A stretch of DNA of 64,000 nucleotides from Tomocerus qinae (Eukaryota; Arthropoda; Collembola; Entomobryomorpha; Tomoceridae), in contig CM034546.1 in NCBI GenBank assembly GCA_020055645.1, forward strand, positions 10,726,001 to 10,790,000. Reading direction: 5' to 3'. The notes below the pieces were generated by a model. It was not told the origin of the DNA. It worked only from the letters and a program-made list of their open reading frames with translations, and made no database searches. Each line of letters begins with the position of its first letter. Position 1 is the first letter of the stretch. The position numbers and the translations under genes are program-made. Below are positions 14,494 to 27,468 of this stretch, piece by piece.

Positions 14494-16462
14494 TTACAGT
14501 TTGGACTGGAAAAACAATGATTGATTAGCACTTACAGTCAGTACATTGCCATAGAAAAATGTTGGGGTGTGTATATATTAATATTATAAGCTTATATATA
14601 GGTACCTTTTTTGCATGGATAGCGATAACTCCATCAAAAGCATCACTTGGCAAATTGATGAAAGCCCAACCACCTTGAGTGACATTGATAACGATGCAAG
14701 TACACTGTCGATTGACAATATCACCAGATATAACATTACAGTATGAACCTGGAGCCATTCCAGTCTAACTTAAAAACAAACGCAAAACACTTTAATGCAG
14801 TTGAAATTATATAATCTTCACTGCTAATCAGTATTAATTCCTCCTGTCATTTAGCTTTCAAATTAAAGTGCTGAAGTTTTATATATTAGTTGATTAAATT
14901 GTGGACTACGTTGACAAACATTTATATTTTTACCTGGATGGAAATAACCCTGCAGAGTGACCATATCGTTATTAATGGCAATAAATCCTTTGTCGTCTCT
15001 GGAGAAACAAATTAGATTTTCTTCATTATCCCACCAGTTTTCCACATTAGTTCCTAATATTTTTAAAAATTATGATTTAAGTTCTGTTATTTCATAGCGT
15101 AATACATGATTCAAATAAATGAAACCTGCGTCGACAATTTTGAATTTTTCCATTTCGTAAATTTCCCTCCATCTGCGTTCACACACCCTGCCATTCAATT
15201 GTTGACGTCTTGATCTCCAATGATACTTAGTTCCCAAAGGAAGGAAGACATGATTCGAGTGACTCTATACGGCCAAGCAAGCATGAATGCAGTAGCCATT
15301 TTGTATAATCTGTCCTTTCTGAAGGTCAAAACTCAATTTTTAGGCAAAATGCTGGAACCTCTTTGGCTGTCATGATTGTCAATAAATACGACTGCATGAT
15401 CACTGGGCATCATGTCCCAAGTCCCATGCTTGTCCTGCAATGGTGCAAGAGATTTACGTCGTTAAATCATACCCATAGGATAATCTTAAAGTGGAGTGTC
15501 GCAATGAAAAAGGGGATGGCACCAGTCTTATGGAGTTCATGGACCGACAGATCTGAATAGGATTAATATATGTTGTAGCCCTATTTTTTCTGACCAAAAG
15601 TCATTATTGTCAAAATTCAATATGGGCTACCGTTTTCGAGATATCTGTGGTCAAAAACTGCCTTTTTAACTTTAGGGGAGCAATCCGGCAGCCGAAACCC
15701 GCAAATTATTGTTACAATAACTATGGTTGGCAGGTAATAAATCTGCGGGTTTAGGCTGCCGGATGGTTTTATGCCAAAAGTAAACTGGTCTTGGTCAATT
15801 ACCAACTGGTCCTCTCGCGTTAGTAGACTGGTATTGGTCAATTGCCAACTGGTTTTATGCCAAAAGTAAACTGGCCTTAGTCAATTATATACCAACTTAT
15901 CCTCCTGCATTAGTATTAACTGGTAATTATTTGAAATATTTTGTCAACTTATAAAACAAACTAAAAAAAATGTTTACCTTGATGTTTCAGGATTATGTGA
16001 ATGTTCGGTTGTTAATTCAGCTCCTGATCCTTCGCTGAGATTAGCCTTCCATTGTAAATTTTACAAATGTCACAGCCATAGTGTTCTACTCAAAGTTCTG
16101 CAGAAGACTAAACTTGATGTCAGAGCTCATAACTTAGGTATTGAGTTGTACGATAAGGTTGATATGTGTTTGACCAAGACCAGTTTACTTTTGGCATAGG
16201 ACCAGTTGGTAATTGACCAAGATCATTTTACTTTAAACCTAAAATACCAGTTTACTAGGACCAGTTTACATAGAACCGCCGGTGATACCTAAAAATTACG
16301 TTTTGCATTTTATTTTGCAACAATTATCTTTGCTTTACATTAAAAATAGGCGGTCATTAAAATCGTTGAAAACATCGTATTATAGAAGAATCAAAATACC
16401 TGGAAACCAGCATAGCGCATGGGTCTTAGAAAACGGGCAAATTCTTCGGCAATATCGTTTTT
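14494..16462 (-). pseudogene. Alpha-amylase pseudogene (exons 1 relic, 6-10)
   Basis: Tandem partner of the amylase at 10564-13957, same strand. Recognisable pieces: an exon 1 relic (about 16462-16400, NDIAEEFARFL, same donor), an exon 6 part (about 15445-15200, FIDNHDSQRGS), an exon 7 part fused directly after exon 6 (about 15190-15125, CERRWREIYEM), exon 8 (15053-14934), exon 9 (14764-14606) and the 12-base exon 10 (14505-14494, SKL-stop). Inactivating features: an in-frame stop after SILPKN, exons 2-5 missing, a deletion across intron 6 and the start of exon 7, and a TCCA tandem duplication at the end of exon 8 that breaks phase with exon 9. It keeps Arg at the third chloride-ligand position (codon 15255-15257, VTRIMSSF), unlike the intact gene. 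A palindromic repeat region fills the gap left by exons 2-5. Confidence 0.85.
15683..16199. repeat. Inverted-repeat (foldback-like) cluster inside the amylase pseudogene
   Basis: Two palindromes: 15683-15703 pairs with 15744-15764 (ATCCGGCAGCCGAAACCCGC arm, one mismatch), and 15768-15797 pairs with 16170-16199 (TGCCAAAAGTAAACTGGTCT arm, one mismatch). The AACTGGT / ACCAGTT word recurs between and around them up to about 16270. It looks like a degenerate foldback or MITE composite; exact borders and target duplications could not be set. Confidence 0.65.
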
Positions 16463-16694
16463 ATACTAAAAATTGTGTTAATAGTTAACTCTCTCATCCA
16501 GGGAGTACATATAAAATGTGACAAAGATTCCAAGTGGGAAATAAAAAGGAGCTGAAAGATATAGGTTCTGCAAACTTTTAACATGGTTCAGATTCGTTCC
16601 AAACTTCACACATCTAGGACAATCACTAAAGTCAGTAACGGTTAACATGAATTTATTAATAACCTGATTGATAAAATTGTACTTACTACATACG

Positions 16695-16898
16695 TTAAAA
16701 TATCGTATTACTTCTCATGTTTATATGAAAGATTTTGTATAACAAAAAATAAACCACTGCGCTACCCTTTAGACTACCGTCACTTTCCAAATGCTTTGGA
16801 TTGCCCGTACACTGACTGGCACTGCAGCATGCATAATACGTAGCATCAGCGACACATTTTCCTTCTACTCCTAGTTTATCAATGTTGTTTTGTGTCAT
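16695..16898 (-). other. Short cysteine-rich open stretch, possible exon
   Basis: Encodes 67 codons starting MTQNNIDKLGVEGKCVAD and continuing through YYACCSASQCTG. The spacing C-x9-CC-x4-C resembles small disulfide-rich secreted proteins, and a possible donor (AAAG|GTAGCG) lies at about 16769. No signal peptide, partner exon or homologue was recognised. It could be a relic exon or chance. Confidence 0.2.
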
Positions 16899-18950
16899 GT
16901 TAATATAATGTATTTATCTTCCCATTTATAGTAATCATACCCACATGAAATTGATGATAGATAACTATGGTAGCATTCAGCTGTCTCTCACTTTGGATAA
17001 TACTCTGTATCCAGCCATAATGTGATGTATGACACAAACAAAACTTGAAAAGACATTGTTATGAGTAGCATCTTGGAATAAATTAAAATTATATTAAAAT
17101 GTGATTTGCTGGCATAATGTATGTGCCTATTTTATATGCACTTGTTTGAACTTGAACTGTAGCTCACTAAATACAAAAAGTTTTGAAACCTAGGAAATGC
17201 TCATTTGTGGGTTTTAAAGCAAACATTACTTTGTTTGATTCGATATAAAAATTTGACTAAAATATAATAATAAATAATATACTCTACCAGCGACCAATTT
17301 ATTTCGACGACAAGAGCTGAAGAAATATCTATGTTTGGAGGGGTTGGGACTACATTTTATTTTCTACCTCTTATTTGGCAAATGTGTCGCATTTCAGCAT
17401 CAGTTTGTAATGAAGTGATGCCTACACCACATCTTCAATCTGCAAAAAGGTTTTATACATAATAATTTATTAATATGAATTAGTCTGCACATGTCCACGT
17501 GTCGATCCAAATCTTGGTTTTCAAGATTTTATCAATTACTAGTAGTTTAGACGGTTTGTGCAATTAATTATTAGGTAACTATATTATATTATAACCAAGC
17601 TATGATTAAACATCTAACAAATTATTATACAGGTTCAACTTCATTTGGGATAAAGTGAATTTAATAAACAATTGGCCATCCAATACCGTGGTGTTGTTTT
17701 ATAATAATCCATTAACCATGAACCAAATTCATTTCATGAATTAATAAGAATTGATTATAATTGCAAATTCATTATTTTGTCAATATTCTAATAATGTCTT
17801 ATCCATAGCAAATCTAATAAGATCGGTTGACAAGGAATTTTATCATATCTAAGCCTGCATGATTAATAACATTGTGTATTTTAGGTAATTCTGTTGCAAG
17901 GTGCCCCGGTTTAGGATGAAAGCAATACAACCACACTAAATGTTTCAAACTTTTCAAATCAAATCGTATGAAGTGGGGTCTGACAATATTGCATCTGTGT
18001 GCACGCAAGAATCCGAAGGACTTTATTCAGCTAACATAGTTACAATAAATGCCAAGAACTTTTTCCCCACACCCGAAGGGGGTATGGGGAAAAATGACAT
18101 TCCACCGGTTATATACACCTAAAATTGGTCATTATGTTTATTTCATTTAGGTTAGGTTAGGTTAGGGTGTGGGGAGGGTGGAAACGTTACCTTCAGGTCA
18201 TATCCGATAAAGATCCGATGAAACATTGGGGAGTCACGTCTACTAAATATTCCGAGATATAGTGGTGCTGTGGGACTTAGAAATTTGCGCACCGTTATGT
18301 CCAATCCCACCGGAAATTCGGCTAGTTTTGGACACAATCAATCATACGATTCTTCAAGGCTATATTACGTCGAATCTCTTAAAAGATATGATACACATTC
18401 AGACGTTATTGAGTTGAAAGTTGAAACCAGGACGATGGACACCTAGTATTTACACTGGGTCATGGTCCGTTACCAATTGGGGAAACTTATAACTTACGGA
18501 AAGCAATGCAGAAATTCGGCCTTCTAATACAGCAATGCTGGAAAAGGACTAGATAGAACATACAATCGAAAACCACTTTCAATGCTTAATGTATCCTAAT
18601 TTCTTTAATTATAATATAACTTTATCTTGTTAAATACAAAATACTTGTAAATATAGTATAATTTCATTATACTGGTCAAGTGGCCAATAAATTAGGAAAT
18701 AAAAATTATATGGAAGCACTAGTTTTAGTTACATCTTTCTCCAAACTACTGTTACAGTTTTAATTGCCTTAAAACCAAACTTTTAAACTCTCTCATTTTT
18801 TAATTTTCAAAAAAGTAATAACTTTACAAAAATTGACTGTTTGGAAAATAATTCTCCATATCGAAATGACCACCCGGTTAACTATCGTTTTCAGGAGCTA
18901 CAAAAATGCCATTGAAGCAATAACAACCAGGAGAATTAATTCGATTAATA
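16899..18950. other. AT-rich intergenic stretch
   Basis: No supported gene. About four TTAGG units lie at 18147-18167 (the arthropod telomere word), too few to be more than an interstitial trace. Two short related stretches at about 18063-18110 and 18165-18190 contain GGTGTGGGGA-like words in opposite orientation. Confidence 0.5.
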
Positions 18951-20794
18951 CGGTATTTTGATAGTCAACATTAATCTATTTTGACTTTATGTAGTTTTGT
19001 ATAGTCAAGTTAATTTTATTTTAACTTTCTGTTGACTTTTGCTGTTGATAATCAGTTTTGATAAATTTTGATGTTGTCTGTATTTTGATATTAATATTGA
19101 GATGTTTTAATTTTCTACTGACTTTGATATTCAAAGTTGACCTGTTTTCAACCATTATTTTCTGTCCGATTATGGTCAATATTGATCCAATTTGAATCAC
19201 TGCTAATTTTAGTAATCAAAATAAATATAATTCTTTCTATTATTCTACCAAAAATGTGCACACGATTTCCTTTCCTCAGGCGAGCTACTGTTACGGCTTC
19301 CTGTAGGTTTTTCTATTTCAAACGTGCAAAATTCATTTTTACGTATTGATTTTGATATTCGAGTCGAGTATGACAAAACTAATAGATTTTGGCACGTTTA
19401 TGTGAAACAGAGTTGGTTTGCGAATATTTGAGAAATAATTTGCTTTTTAAGTGTGGTTATGTTTTTTCCGTTCCATTCAATTCTGATCCTTATTTGGAAA
19501 TTGAACAATTTCTACAATCCACAATGTTACCATATTCCATCATTCAGTCCGTACTAGTAGTTGAATACGGCTTTTAAATAATTGACAATATAAATCATCC
19601 TAATAGGAACTTATGTAAAATAGGACTTAATAATTCAATGCACGTTAGACTCACTGCTTGAAAAGATATCAATTGCCTTGCCTATTGGAACAAAACAGGT
19701 CATTAAATATTTACATAGAGATTTTATATTCCATATTTTATTCTGGCTACGATCAGCAACATTTGACAGGCTCAGTAGGACAAGGGTCTTAGATATTAGC
19801 AAACAATTTATTTATTTTAAACATGCCGAGTAGGCAAACTTTTGGAATAACATGCGATACTAACAATAGCGTTTACTACTATACAACTAAACGCGTGTGT
19901 ATCCATGATTTTTAAAATAAGGCGCTCATTTGTCACTTTCAAATCATGGTTGCCAAGGCATATTTTTAATGGAAATGTATAAGTTAATCCTACTGAGCCC
20001 GTCATCTATTGGTAGCCATTAGTTGCACCAAAATGTTTTCGGGATTTTTTCAAAATAGATTCGTGATTCTCTTGGAGCAAACAATAATTTGCTACTACTA
20101 TTTCTGTGCAAGACAAATCTATCCTTATAGCAGAAAATTGCAAATAACCTGTTTTCAACCTAAGAATGAAATAAAAATACTAGCAAAAGATTTTTAGTTA
20201 AAATTTGTGGTAATCATATTTTGCAATGCAAATCGAATTAAATTAGTCTATAGAATTTTTTTATAAAGTCTCACCTCTGGTAAAAAGCAAAAATTTGTAT
20301 TTCACATTTGACTTTTAAATTATTGACAATATCGATCTATCTAATACGTACTTATATAAAATTAGACTAAATAATTCATTGCACGTTAGACTCACTGATG
20401 CTTTACAAGGTATCAATACCTAGCCTTGCATGTTTGGAACAATACAGCTCATCTATTAAATATTTACATGAAATATTTCTATTCCACATTTTATTCTCTT
20501 GCTATAATCAGCATTATTTACTGGTAGTATGAGAGAAATATCATTCTTGATTATCCTAGAGCAAAATAATCTATTTTCTGTTACAAATCGACTTATTTTC
20601 TGTGCTAGACAAAATTCTCATTATAGCATAAATTCGAAATTTACTGATCTTTTTAACCTGAAAACCTTTTTTTGAAGTAGTCTTTTGAAGTACCTTTTTC
20701 TTTAATTTTGTATGTAGACCACAGTTTGCAATACAAATCGAATTAAATTATTCTCTAGAATTAGAGAAGTTCTCATCTTTGGTAACAAGCAAAA
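18951..20794. repeat. Upstream part of the A-family duplicon at 20.8 kb
   Basis: Begins with a decayed copy of the GTTGATTTTGATAGTCAAC minisatellite (18955-19140) and the right end of the TIR element (CCTCAGGCGAGCT at 19274-19286, the exact inverse of the left end at 945); the left end of the element is missing. From 19290 to 20794 it parallels 2015-3522 with small indels, including both upstream modules. No separate gene. Confidence 0.75.
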
Positions 20795-23180
20795 ATGCTT
20801 ATGTTGGTTTGTCTGCTTTATCTCGCGGAATTGGTCATTGGAGGAATTATCACAAGTGGTGAATTTAGAAAAAGACTGTTACATTAACATATTAATTAAC
20901 CAAAACCATTCGGAAGTTCAGGAGTTGAACAATATTAATTGGCAGGGTTTTGAAGTTCCTTACGCGTTCACTTTTTTTAACTCGAAACTCAAGAAAGAGA
21001 TCTCCTGCAGTCAGGGTTGGACATGTTTTAACAAGATGTCGGGTAAATACTTTTAAGTGACGGAGATGAACGGAAATATTGGAACCTAATTGAAGAGACA
21101 ACAGCAAGAAGATTGTCATTTCCTCGTCTTCACAGCCGTTTGGTTTGTGTTGCCCATTTTGCTGTCAACTTCGACCCAAACGTTTTAAATGACGTTCTAC
21201 TACTCAACTATGTCAGTGAGACTTTTTATGACGACCAAGTGTACGAACGGAATTGGTTCAACCTGGTGGAATATTCTTCTGTGTATCTGATTGTGAATAG
21301 AGAAATATTGCAGTCGACAAAAGTTAGCTCTTATTTTAAGTTGAATGTATATGATTACAATACAGCTCATCAGCTATTCTGGAGGAAGCCTTGGTTTATG
21401 ATAGCTCCGTCGGTTGAAGATGTGATATATTTCATTTGTCCGCATTTAAACAGAGTAAGGCAATACACATACACACTGGAGCCTTTATGTTCTGGAGAAA
21501 ACTGCTGTGATAAACAATTAAGCGGGATGGCTATTCAAATCTTCATAAACCGAAGTACAATTGCCAAGACATTTCTGTTACACAAAGTCATACGTTCGTC
21601 TAACAACAAGATAATATATTGTGGACCTGCTGTGAAAAATATATATTTTACAAATTACTTCTTCAACCACGAAGGAATTTCTCTACCGATAGCTTCTTTT
21701 ATTATTCAAGGATTTATAAATTCTACAATAGTCATGAATATGTACAGTAAGAACAACTTTAAGTGCAAAAACACACTTTTCTTAAGGGACATTGTGTTCT
21801 TGTCAATTGATCACTCTGAAGGACTTAATCGACGAAGAAGTTCGGACTATGTCAGAGTTCGAACAATGCAAGAATCTGTTAATTTTATTTCTTGTGTCGT
21901 GTTGGAAGATGAGAGTCTCTCTTTCTATGGTTACATTCGTCCTTTTCAACTTGACGCTTGGCTGGGTATTATAATTTCAATTATTTCTGTAGTTTCTTTT
22001 GTCCATGTTGTCATTTATTACAAAAAGGATGAAAGCATTCCAATTGTTTGGATTTGCTATGCATATTTGTTGGAAGTCAGTTTTTCGTTATCGGCAAAAG
22101 TCAAAAATACTCTTTGGATCAAACTTTAATTGCTCCGTTGTTGTTGATGTTCATTGTACTGACAAATGGTTACAAGGGAATTGTCACCACGGATTTTACT
22201 GAACCGCGTCCTGTAAAAGGATTGAATCCATCGAACATTTAGGTAATATGTCCAATTTTATTGTTCTTGGTCCCTTTCATGGTAACAGTGAGTTCAATCC
22301 TTTTGATATTACTGAATATATGACAGGTGAGATCATAGAAAAATATTGTGAGAAAATCAAAAAAGTTGGGAGGAAAGGCATAAATGCCAAATTGCTGGAG
22401 ATATTTTCGTGGAGCAGAAAAATCTTAGTGCACTTAGGTTGGCTATCCAAGACACATTTATACCCGGTGAAGATTCGTATTTCAATGAATTATTTTCACT
22501 TCCAGATTTTATCCAATATTACAGAGATTCAATAGAATTAGAAAACACATCACAATACAAAATAATTAAAAAGATTTTGAATATTATGAAACCTTATCCA
22601 GACTTTCCTTTAATAAGTCCTCAAAAATGGATCTCCCAATGCAATAACTCTGCACTAATTCTCCGAAGTTCCCAACTGCATCGCCTCTTGAATGACTCTC
22701 ACTGGAATCCTCACAACGGCGGAGTTCAACCAAAGAAAACATTATATTATGGCACAGATGATAAATCTTTTTTATCTATACCGCTTTCACGTCCCTCACT
22801 ATTGAAGAAATAACCATGCGCACTGCAATTCTAAAGACAAAGATTAAATTCTCTTACACAATCGGGAATTTACAACAAGAGTGGGTAGAATATGCCAAGA
22901 ATAGTAATTTCACTAAATGTAAAACATGTTGGGGGAAGGAAACTTCCACGGCGATTGACATTTTCGCAATTCGAATATAGCAACAATCTTTTTACATTAC
23001 TTTCTGTATTTCATTTATATATAGTGCCGTATTTCTCTGGGAAAATCGTTCACTCATTAAATTAAAACAATTACTAATTAATGTATGTATGACAATGAAA
23101 GGAATCAAAATTGGAATAGCGCTAGCTTTAGGACAATTTCAAAAAACATTTTTTCTGTAATGGAACAAAACGTATGGTAT
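20795..23180 (+). pseudogene. Family-A IR-like pseudogene, copy A2
   Basis: Same architecture as the A1 and 38-kb copies but broken many times: two bases lost after the signal peptide (about 20842), a frame break with stop after MSGKYF (about 21055), a one-base loss at the start of M2 (about 22126), another after EPRPVK (about 22217), a divergent stretch at about 22380-22410, a lost base at about 22790, and several more from 22835 to 23060, including two in the M3 region. The longest open piece, about 21060-22129, runs from the N-terminal domain through M1. So many independent lesions make this a real pseudogene, even allowing for sequence error. Confidence 0.88.
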
Positions 23181-24210
23181 ACTAAAAAATATACGCACTG
23201 ACACAATGCAAAAAATAAAATATTCGCTTTTATTTTTTACACATAAATCTCATTTTAACAAGATTTTTGAATAAATTTGATTGTCATAATATAATGTTCA
23301 GTCGAATAATGTAATCGCAGTATAAATACTATTGCCATTATTATGTGACCGAAATTCAGTATATATTATGTGCATATTTATTAGGTACTTAAAATTCACA
23401 ATTTATTATATAATTTTACATTATTTTGACGTATTCGTATTTTGTATATGTTGGTATACGCATGCAGCTTATGTATCCCTAATGTAATATGAGAAGCAAT
23501 GACAGCACTACAATAAAAACCATACCAACTAACGGGAGCAGATAGTTCTATTAATGTTTGCATTGAACATAAATCTATTCGTGTAAATTTTCCAGGCACT
23601 AATGGTTAGTGTGATTTAAATAAACGGTTGTGTAAGATTCCTACACTTCCGCGGAAAAAGATGAGGGTTAATTTATATGCCGTAATCCGCGAAACGTGTA
23701 TAAGCCCCACCTAGCTTTAATAAAAACCTAACCTGAACCAAAATAAACCTGCAAATATAAATGTATGCTCCCAGTGGAAATCCACGCATTCCTGGGGAAA
23801 CAACGATCCTAAGTTAGTTTAAAAAACAAGTTCTAACGTATTTAAAGCTCCAAATTAATGAAGGAATTTCATAAAGGCAATTTAATCAATAAAATATTTG
23901 CATCGGGATTTTCTAGTAAATAAATACTGCGTGTTTGCTGTGCTAAAATATGTTAAAAATAAAACTGTTTGTGCTTTAATTTAGGCGTAAATAATAGTTG
24001 CAAGATCTCCATTCCAGTTCCAAGCTGCACTTCCAGAATTAGATATTCAAGTGTCGATCGGTTGCAGGATTAGTGGATGCAGGAGAGACTGCATGTCGGC
24101 CCATGCAGCCTTTCACTTCCACAAACTCCCCATTCTTCTCCATTCAGTATCACCGTAATTAATTAAAAAAGGCGCTTCTGCCCGCTGAAAGAATAAGGTT
24201 TCATAAAATA
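23181..24210. other. Intergenic stretch with no recognisable feature
   Basis: AT-rich sequence with an AATAAA-type signal at about 23215, just past the A2 pseudogene, as in the other copies. No gene, RNA or element end was identified in the remainder. Confidence 0.5.
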
Positions 24211-24405
24211 GACTTTTCTGGACCGAATTGGACTTTATTGTACTTTATTGCACCGAATTGGACTTTATTGTACTTTATAGGACCGAATTTGACTTTATTA
24301 GACCGAATTGGACTGAATTGAACGGAATGTCCTCATTCGTCCCCTTTCGTCCTCTTTCGTCCTCTTTCGTCCTCATTCGTCCCCTTTCGTCCTCTTATAA
24401 AATAT
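24211..24405. repeat. Two adjoining simple tandem repeats
   Basis: GACCGAATTGGACTTTATT-type units (about 22 bases, 24211-24330) are followed by TTTCGTCCTC / ATTCGTCCCC 12-base units (24331-24400). Confidence 0.85.
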
Positions 24406-24423
24406 CTAAATAAAATATAAAGC

Positions 24424-24685
24424 AAATATAAAATAATATAAAATAATATAAATAATATAAAATAATATAAAATGATATAAAATAATATGAAATAATATGA
24501 AATAATATAAAATAATATAAAATAATATGAAATAATATAAAATAATATAAAATAATATAAAATAATATGAAATAATATAAAATAATATAAAATAATATAA
24601 AATAATATAAAATAATATAAAATAATATAAAATAATATAAAATAATATAAAATAATATAAAATAATATGAAATAATATAAAATAC
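24424..24685. repeat. AATAATATAA satellite
   Basis: About 26 copies of a 10-base unit AATAATATAA with scattered A-to-G changes (AATAATATGA). It yields a long meaningless open frame of ILYYFILFY repeats on the minus strand. Just after it (24686-24765) is GCCCCCCTTTGCCGCCCTACTGGATACGTG in pieces, which resembles the right end of the MITE at 29599-29764. Confidence 0.95.
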
Positions 24686-24800
24686 GCTGCCCCCCTTTGC
24701 CGCCCTACTGGATACGTGTTTGCCCCTGAATGCACACTAGCTGTATTTAAAACAGGGCCTGGGCCCTGTAGCCACCTAGTCACTTATATAATTCCCCGCA

Positions 24801-25426
24801 ACCATAGCCCAACACTGACTAGTTATCAAAATGGACTATATACCATCTTGTAAAGAATGTTTTTGCGAATTTAACCAATTCTAACACAATGCAAATCGGT
24901 TAGGACAAACCGGGGAAAATAAGTTGAAAACTGAAATAAAAAGTTGAAAATATCCTGAACCTTTGCCCGCTTTCCAACTTTCCGAATTTCCCCAGGTCTC
25001 CCAGAATTTTAGTTTGGAACATTGATTCCAGAATCATTATAAGAATCGCATTTGTGATTGTTCAACCCATATTCATCAAAATCGGAGGTTGTCGAGTTTT
25101 CAACTTTTTCGAGAATTTGTCGAAATTAAAGTAGGTAGTCCATCAAAATGTTGAAAAATCGAAAAATCACAAATTCGATTCTTATAATTATTCTGGAATC
25201 AATATTCCAAAATAAAATTCTGGGGGACACCTGGGGAAACTCGGAAAGTTGGAATACCGCAGAATTTCTGAAAATTTTCAACTTTTTATTTTCAAAAAAT
25301 TTTTACCCGGTTTTTCCTAACCGATTTGCATGGTGTTAGAATGGTTAGATTCGCAAAAAGATTCTTTACAAGATTGTATATTGTATATAGACCATTATGA
25401 TAACTAGCCTGTGTTGGGCTGTGGTG
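24801..25426. mobile_element. Foldback element with ~270-base imperfect arms
   Basis: The left arm from 24801 (ACCATAGCCCAACACTGACT) reappears inverted at the right end (GTGTTGGGCTGTGGT, to 25426). Pairing continues inward through TTGTAAAGAAT, GCAAATCGGTTAGGA and the TCCAGAAT/ATTCTGGA stretch to a centre near 25080-25130. No coding capacity. Its right end abuts the coding fragment at 25427-25650, so it probably truncated that gene. Confidence 0.8.
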
Positions 25427-25650
25427 TGAAGACTGAATCCGGTCCCCAATGACGAGAAAAGCCGTGTGGGGTCCGCACTCCAGAGGACGATAGACACACG
25501 AAATCTGAGACAAGTCACCCTTCAGTTCCAGCTGGACAGAATACCGGAATCCTCAAGGGCTCCTCACGTAGCAGGCCAAGGTCATCTGGTCCACCTTCTC
25601 CAAGTTTGTTTCCTCCATCCAAAATTCGCACGTTCAACGATTGTCTCCAT
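25427..25650 (-). pseudogene. Truncated coding fragment, function unknown
   Basis: Less AT-rich than its surroundings. After an acceptor (TTTTCAG|ATGG at 25651) the minus strand is open from 25650 for about 39 codons (WRQSLNVRILDGGNK... LRIPVFC). A one-base frame change near 25530 then leads into LELKGDLSQISCVYRPLE and CGPHTAFLVIGDRI. The V-Y-x-P-x-E-x-G-x-H-T pattern is like beta-sandwich repeats such as ASH or filamin-type domains, but this is only a pattern impression. It stops at the foldback element (25426). No other exon was found nearby. Confidence 0.4.
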
Positions 25651-27468
25651 CTGAAAATAACAAATAATTAAAACATTTATAAAACACGAAATCATAAATA
25701 CAAACCTGGAAATGAAACCAATCAATTAAATGAACTTGAAACAAATAAAAAAGCCATCACTCATCGTAAGAAATAAAAATTCTCGAAAAAGTACTCCGTA
25801 GTAAAAGTTCAGGGTTAGGTGAAGGTTTAGAGTTTGGAGGAGAAATGTGGTTTCTGGAAGAGCAAAAATTGCTATGAGACTTGAAAGGGACTGGAGACCT
25901 TTTATATGGAACCGAATAGTCCTTATTTGTTCCCACGTCTATACCAATTGGTTATTATCCATGAACAACGTGCCCATCTTTTCTCTTCAGGGGAGGGATG
26001 TTGTTATTGTTAGCTGTAGTTTTCCTATAATTATTGTATATAATAGGCTAGTAGTACCTCAAAAAAGGACCGTATATAAGATTCAACCTAATCAATAGTG
26101 TCGACGTCGATTCCATTTATAAATTTATAAACTTTTCTTTAATACTGCATAGTTTTCTCTCCGTTGATATTTAATACTGACTTATACTATTAACTGCGAC
26201 ACGCTCGTAGAAAGACATTACATCTTCCATTCCACAATATTTTACTCACAAGCAATGCAATGTTACCATATTTTATTTTGAATTGATTTTTTTAATTTCG
26301 GCGAGCCGTAGCCCATTGAATATGCAAGGTTTTACAATTTTACATACAGAAAATACAAATGACGAGACAATGCCTTTTCACTACATACCGACCAACTGAC
26401 AACTTGTTGAGAAATTCATACCAAAACACCTGAGTATCTCAATACTCCTCTCCCCATAATACCCCAGTAGGGAAAGCTAAATCTTCTCCATATAGGTACT
26501 CGGTGGATCAGAACTTATCCAACCGTTTGAATAATTATTTACACTCCGCATTTACACCTAGCCCAAAAGTACATAATCATTGCAAATTACCACGCATGTA
26601 AAAAATTTGTAATTTTGAGCTAATACAATTAGTTATAAGAATGAAAACTGCCCGCCGCCACAGTATAAGTATATATAAATAGCATTATAAGTTGAATCCA
26701 TAGACATTTTAACTACAATATTGTACCATATAATTATTCTGTGAAACATAAACTATACCTACACATATAAACAAGCCTTGAGTTAAATTAATTCAAACTT
26801 AAGTCCCACCTGCTGACAAACAAATGCCTATTATCGTATCTCTGCTTTATCTCACCCAAGGCTGTATTTTGGAGGGGAAGGGCATTGGGAAAAAATGCCC
26901 ATCCTCCAAAATCCAAGAAAGAAGAAAATGTTTTTTTAAATACCAAAAAAATTTACGCTTAGCGCAATTTTATGTGATTTATTGACTACTTTAGGTTCAT
27001 TTTAAACAAAATAAACCTTTCTTTCTGCTATCCTGTTACGTATAATAATATTATACTATATATAGTACATTAAGGATTTCTATAATAGATCTATTCTACG
27101 TAATAAAATGCTTAAGTCGTGTAATTAGATACACCATGAGAGATATGTAATTCTCTTGCCGGATAGTCTGTGTGGTTGTCAAAAGCTTAACCATCACAAA
27201 AATAATTTTAAAATGCTTCTTCTTGAGTCTTTAATTTATTTGTCTACAAATATAATCCATGAATTTTGATGAATTTTCCTAGATTTACAACAGCCGTAAC
27301 TGTAGCACCAAAAAAATATCACGAAATCATAGTAATTACTTACGTGTGATATAGATTATATGGTTGTTAATATAACTTCAATAATAAATGTAAAATGCTC
27401 ACAATTATAGATGCCAATTTCGGATACAAAGCAATAACTTGTCAGCTGAGTAAAGCACATCCGCAGTG
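25651..27468. other. Intergenic stretch with a segment shared with 37.1 kb
   Basis: About 26060-26280 is related to about 37085-37310 (GTCGATTCCATTTATAAA, ATTAACTGCGACACG, CATTCCACAAT words in the same order), so a piece of the region upstream of the 38-kb receptor was copied here or the reverse. Nothing else is recognisable. Confidence 0.5.

Noticed and set aside
18147-18167. TTAGG run as a telomere or telomere fusion
   Set aside because: Only about four units, with ordinary sequence on both sides.
21792-22202. Extra frames overlapping M1/M2 of the receptors (also at 4520, 39438, 58454)
   Set aside because: They are alternate-frame shadows of the receptor genes, repeated because the genes are paralogous.
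24406-24783. 125-codon minus-strand frame rich in ILYYFILFY
   Set aside because: It is just the AATAATATAA satellite read in its only stop-free frame.
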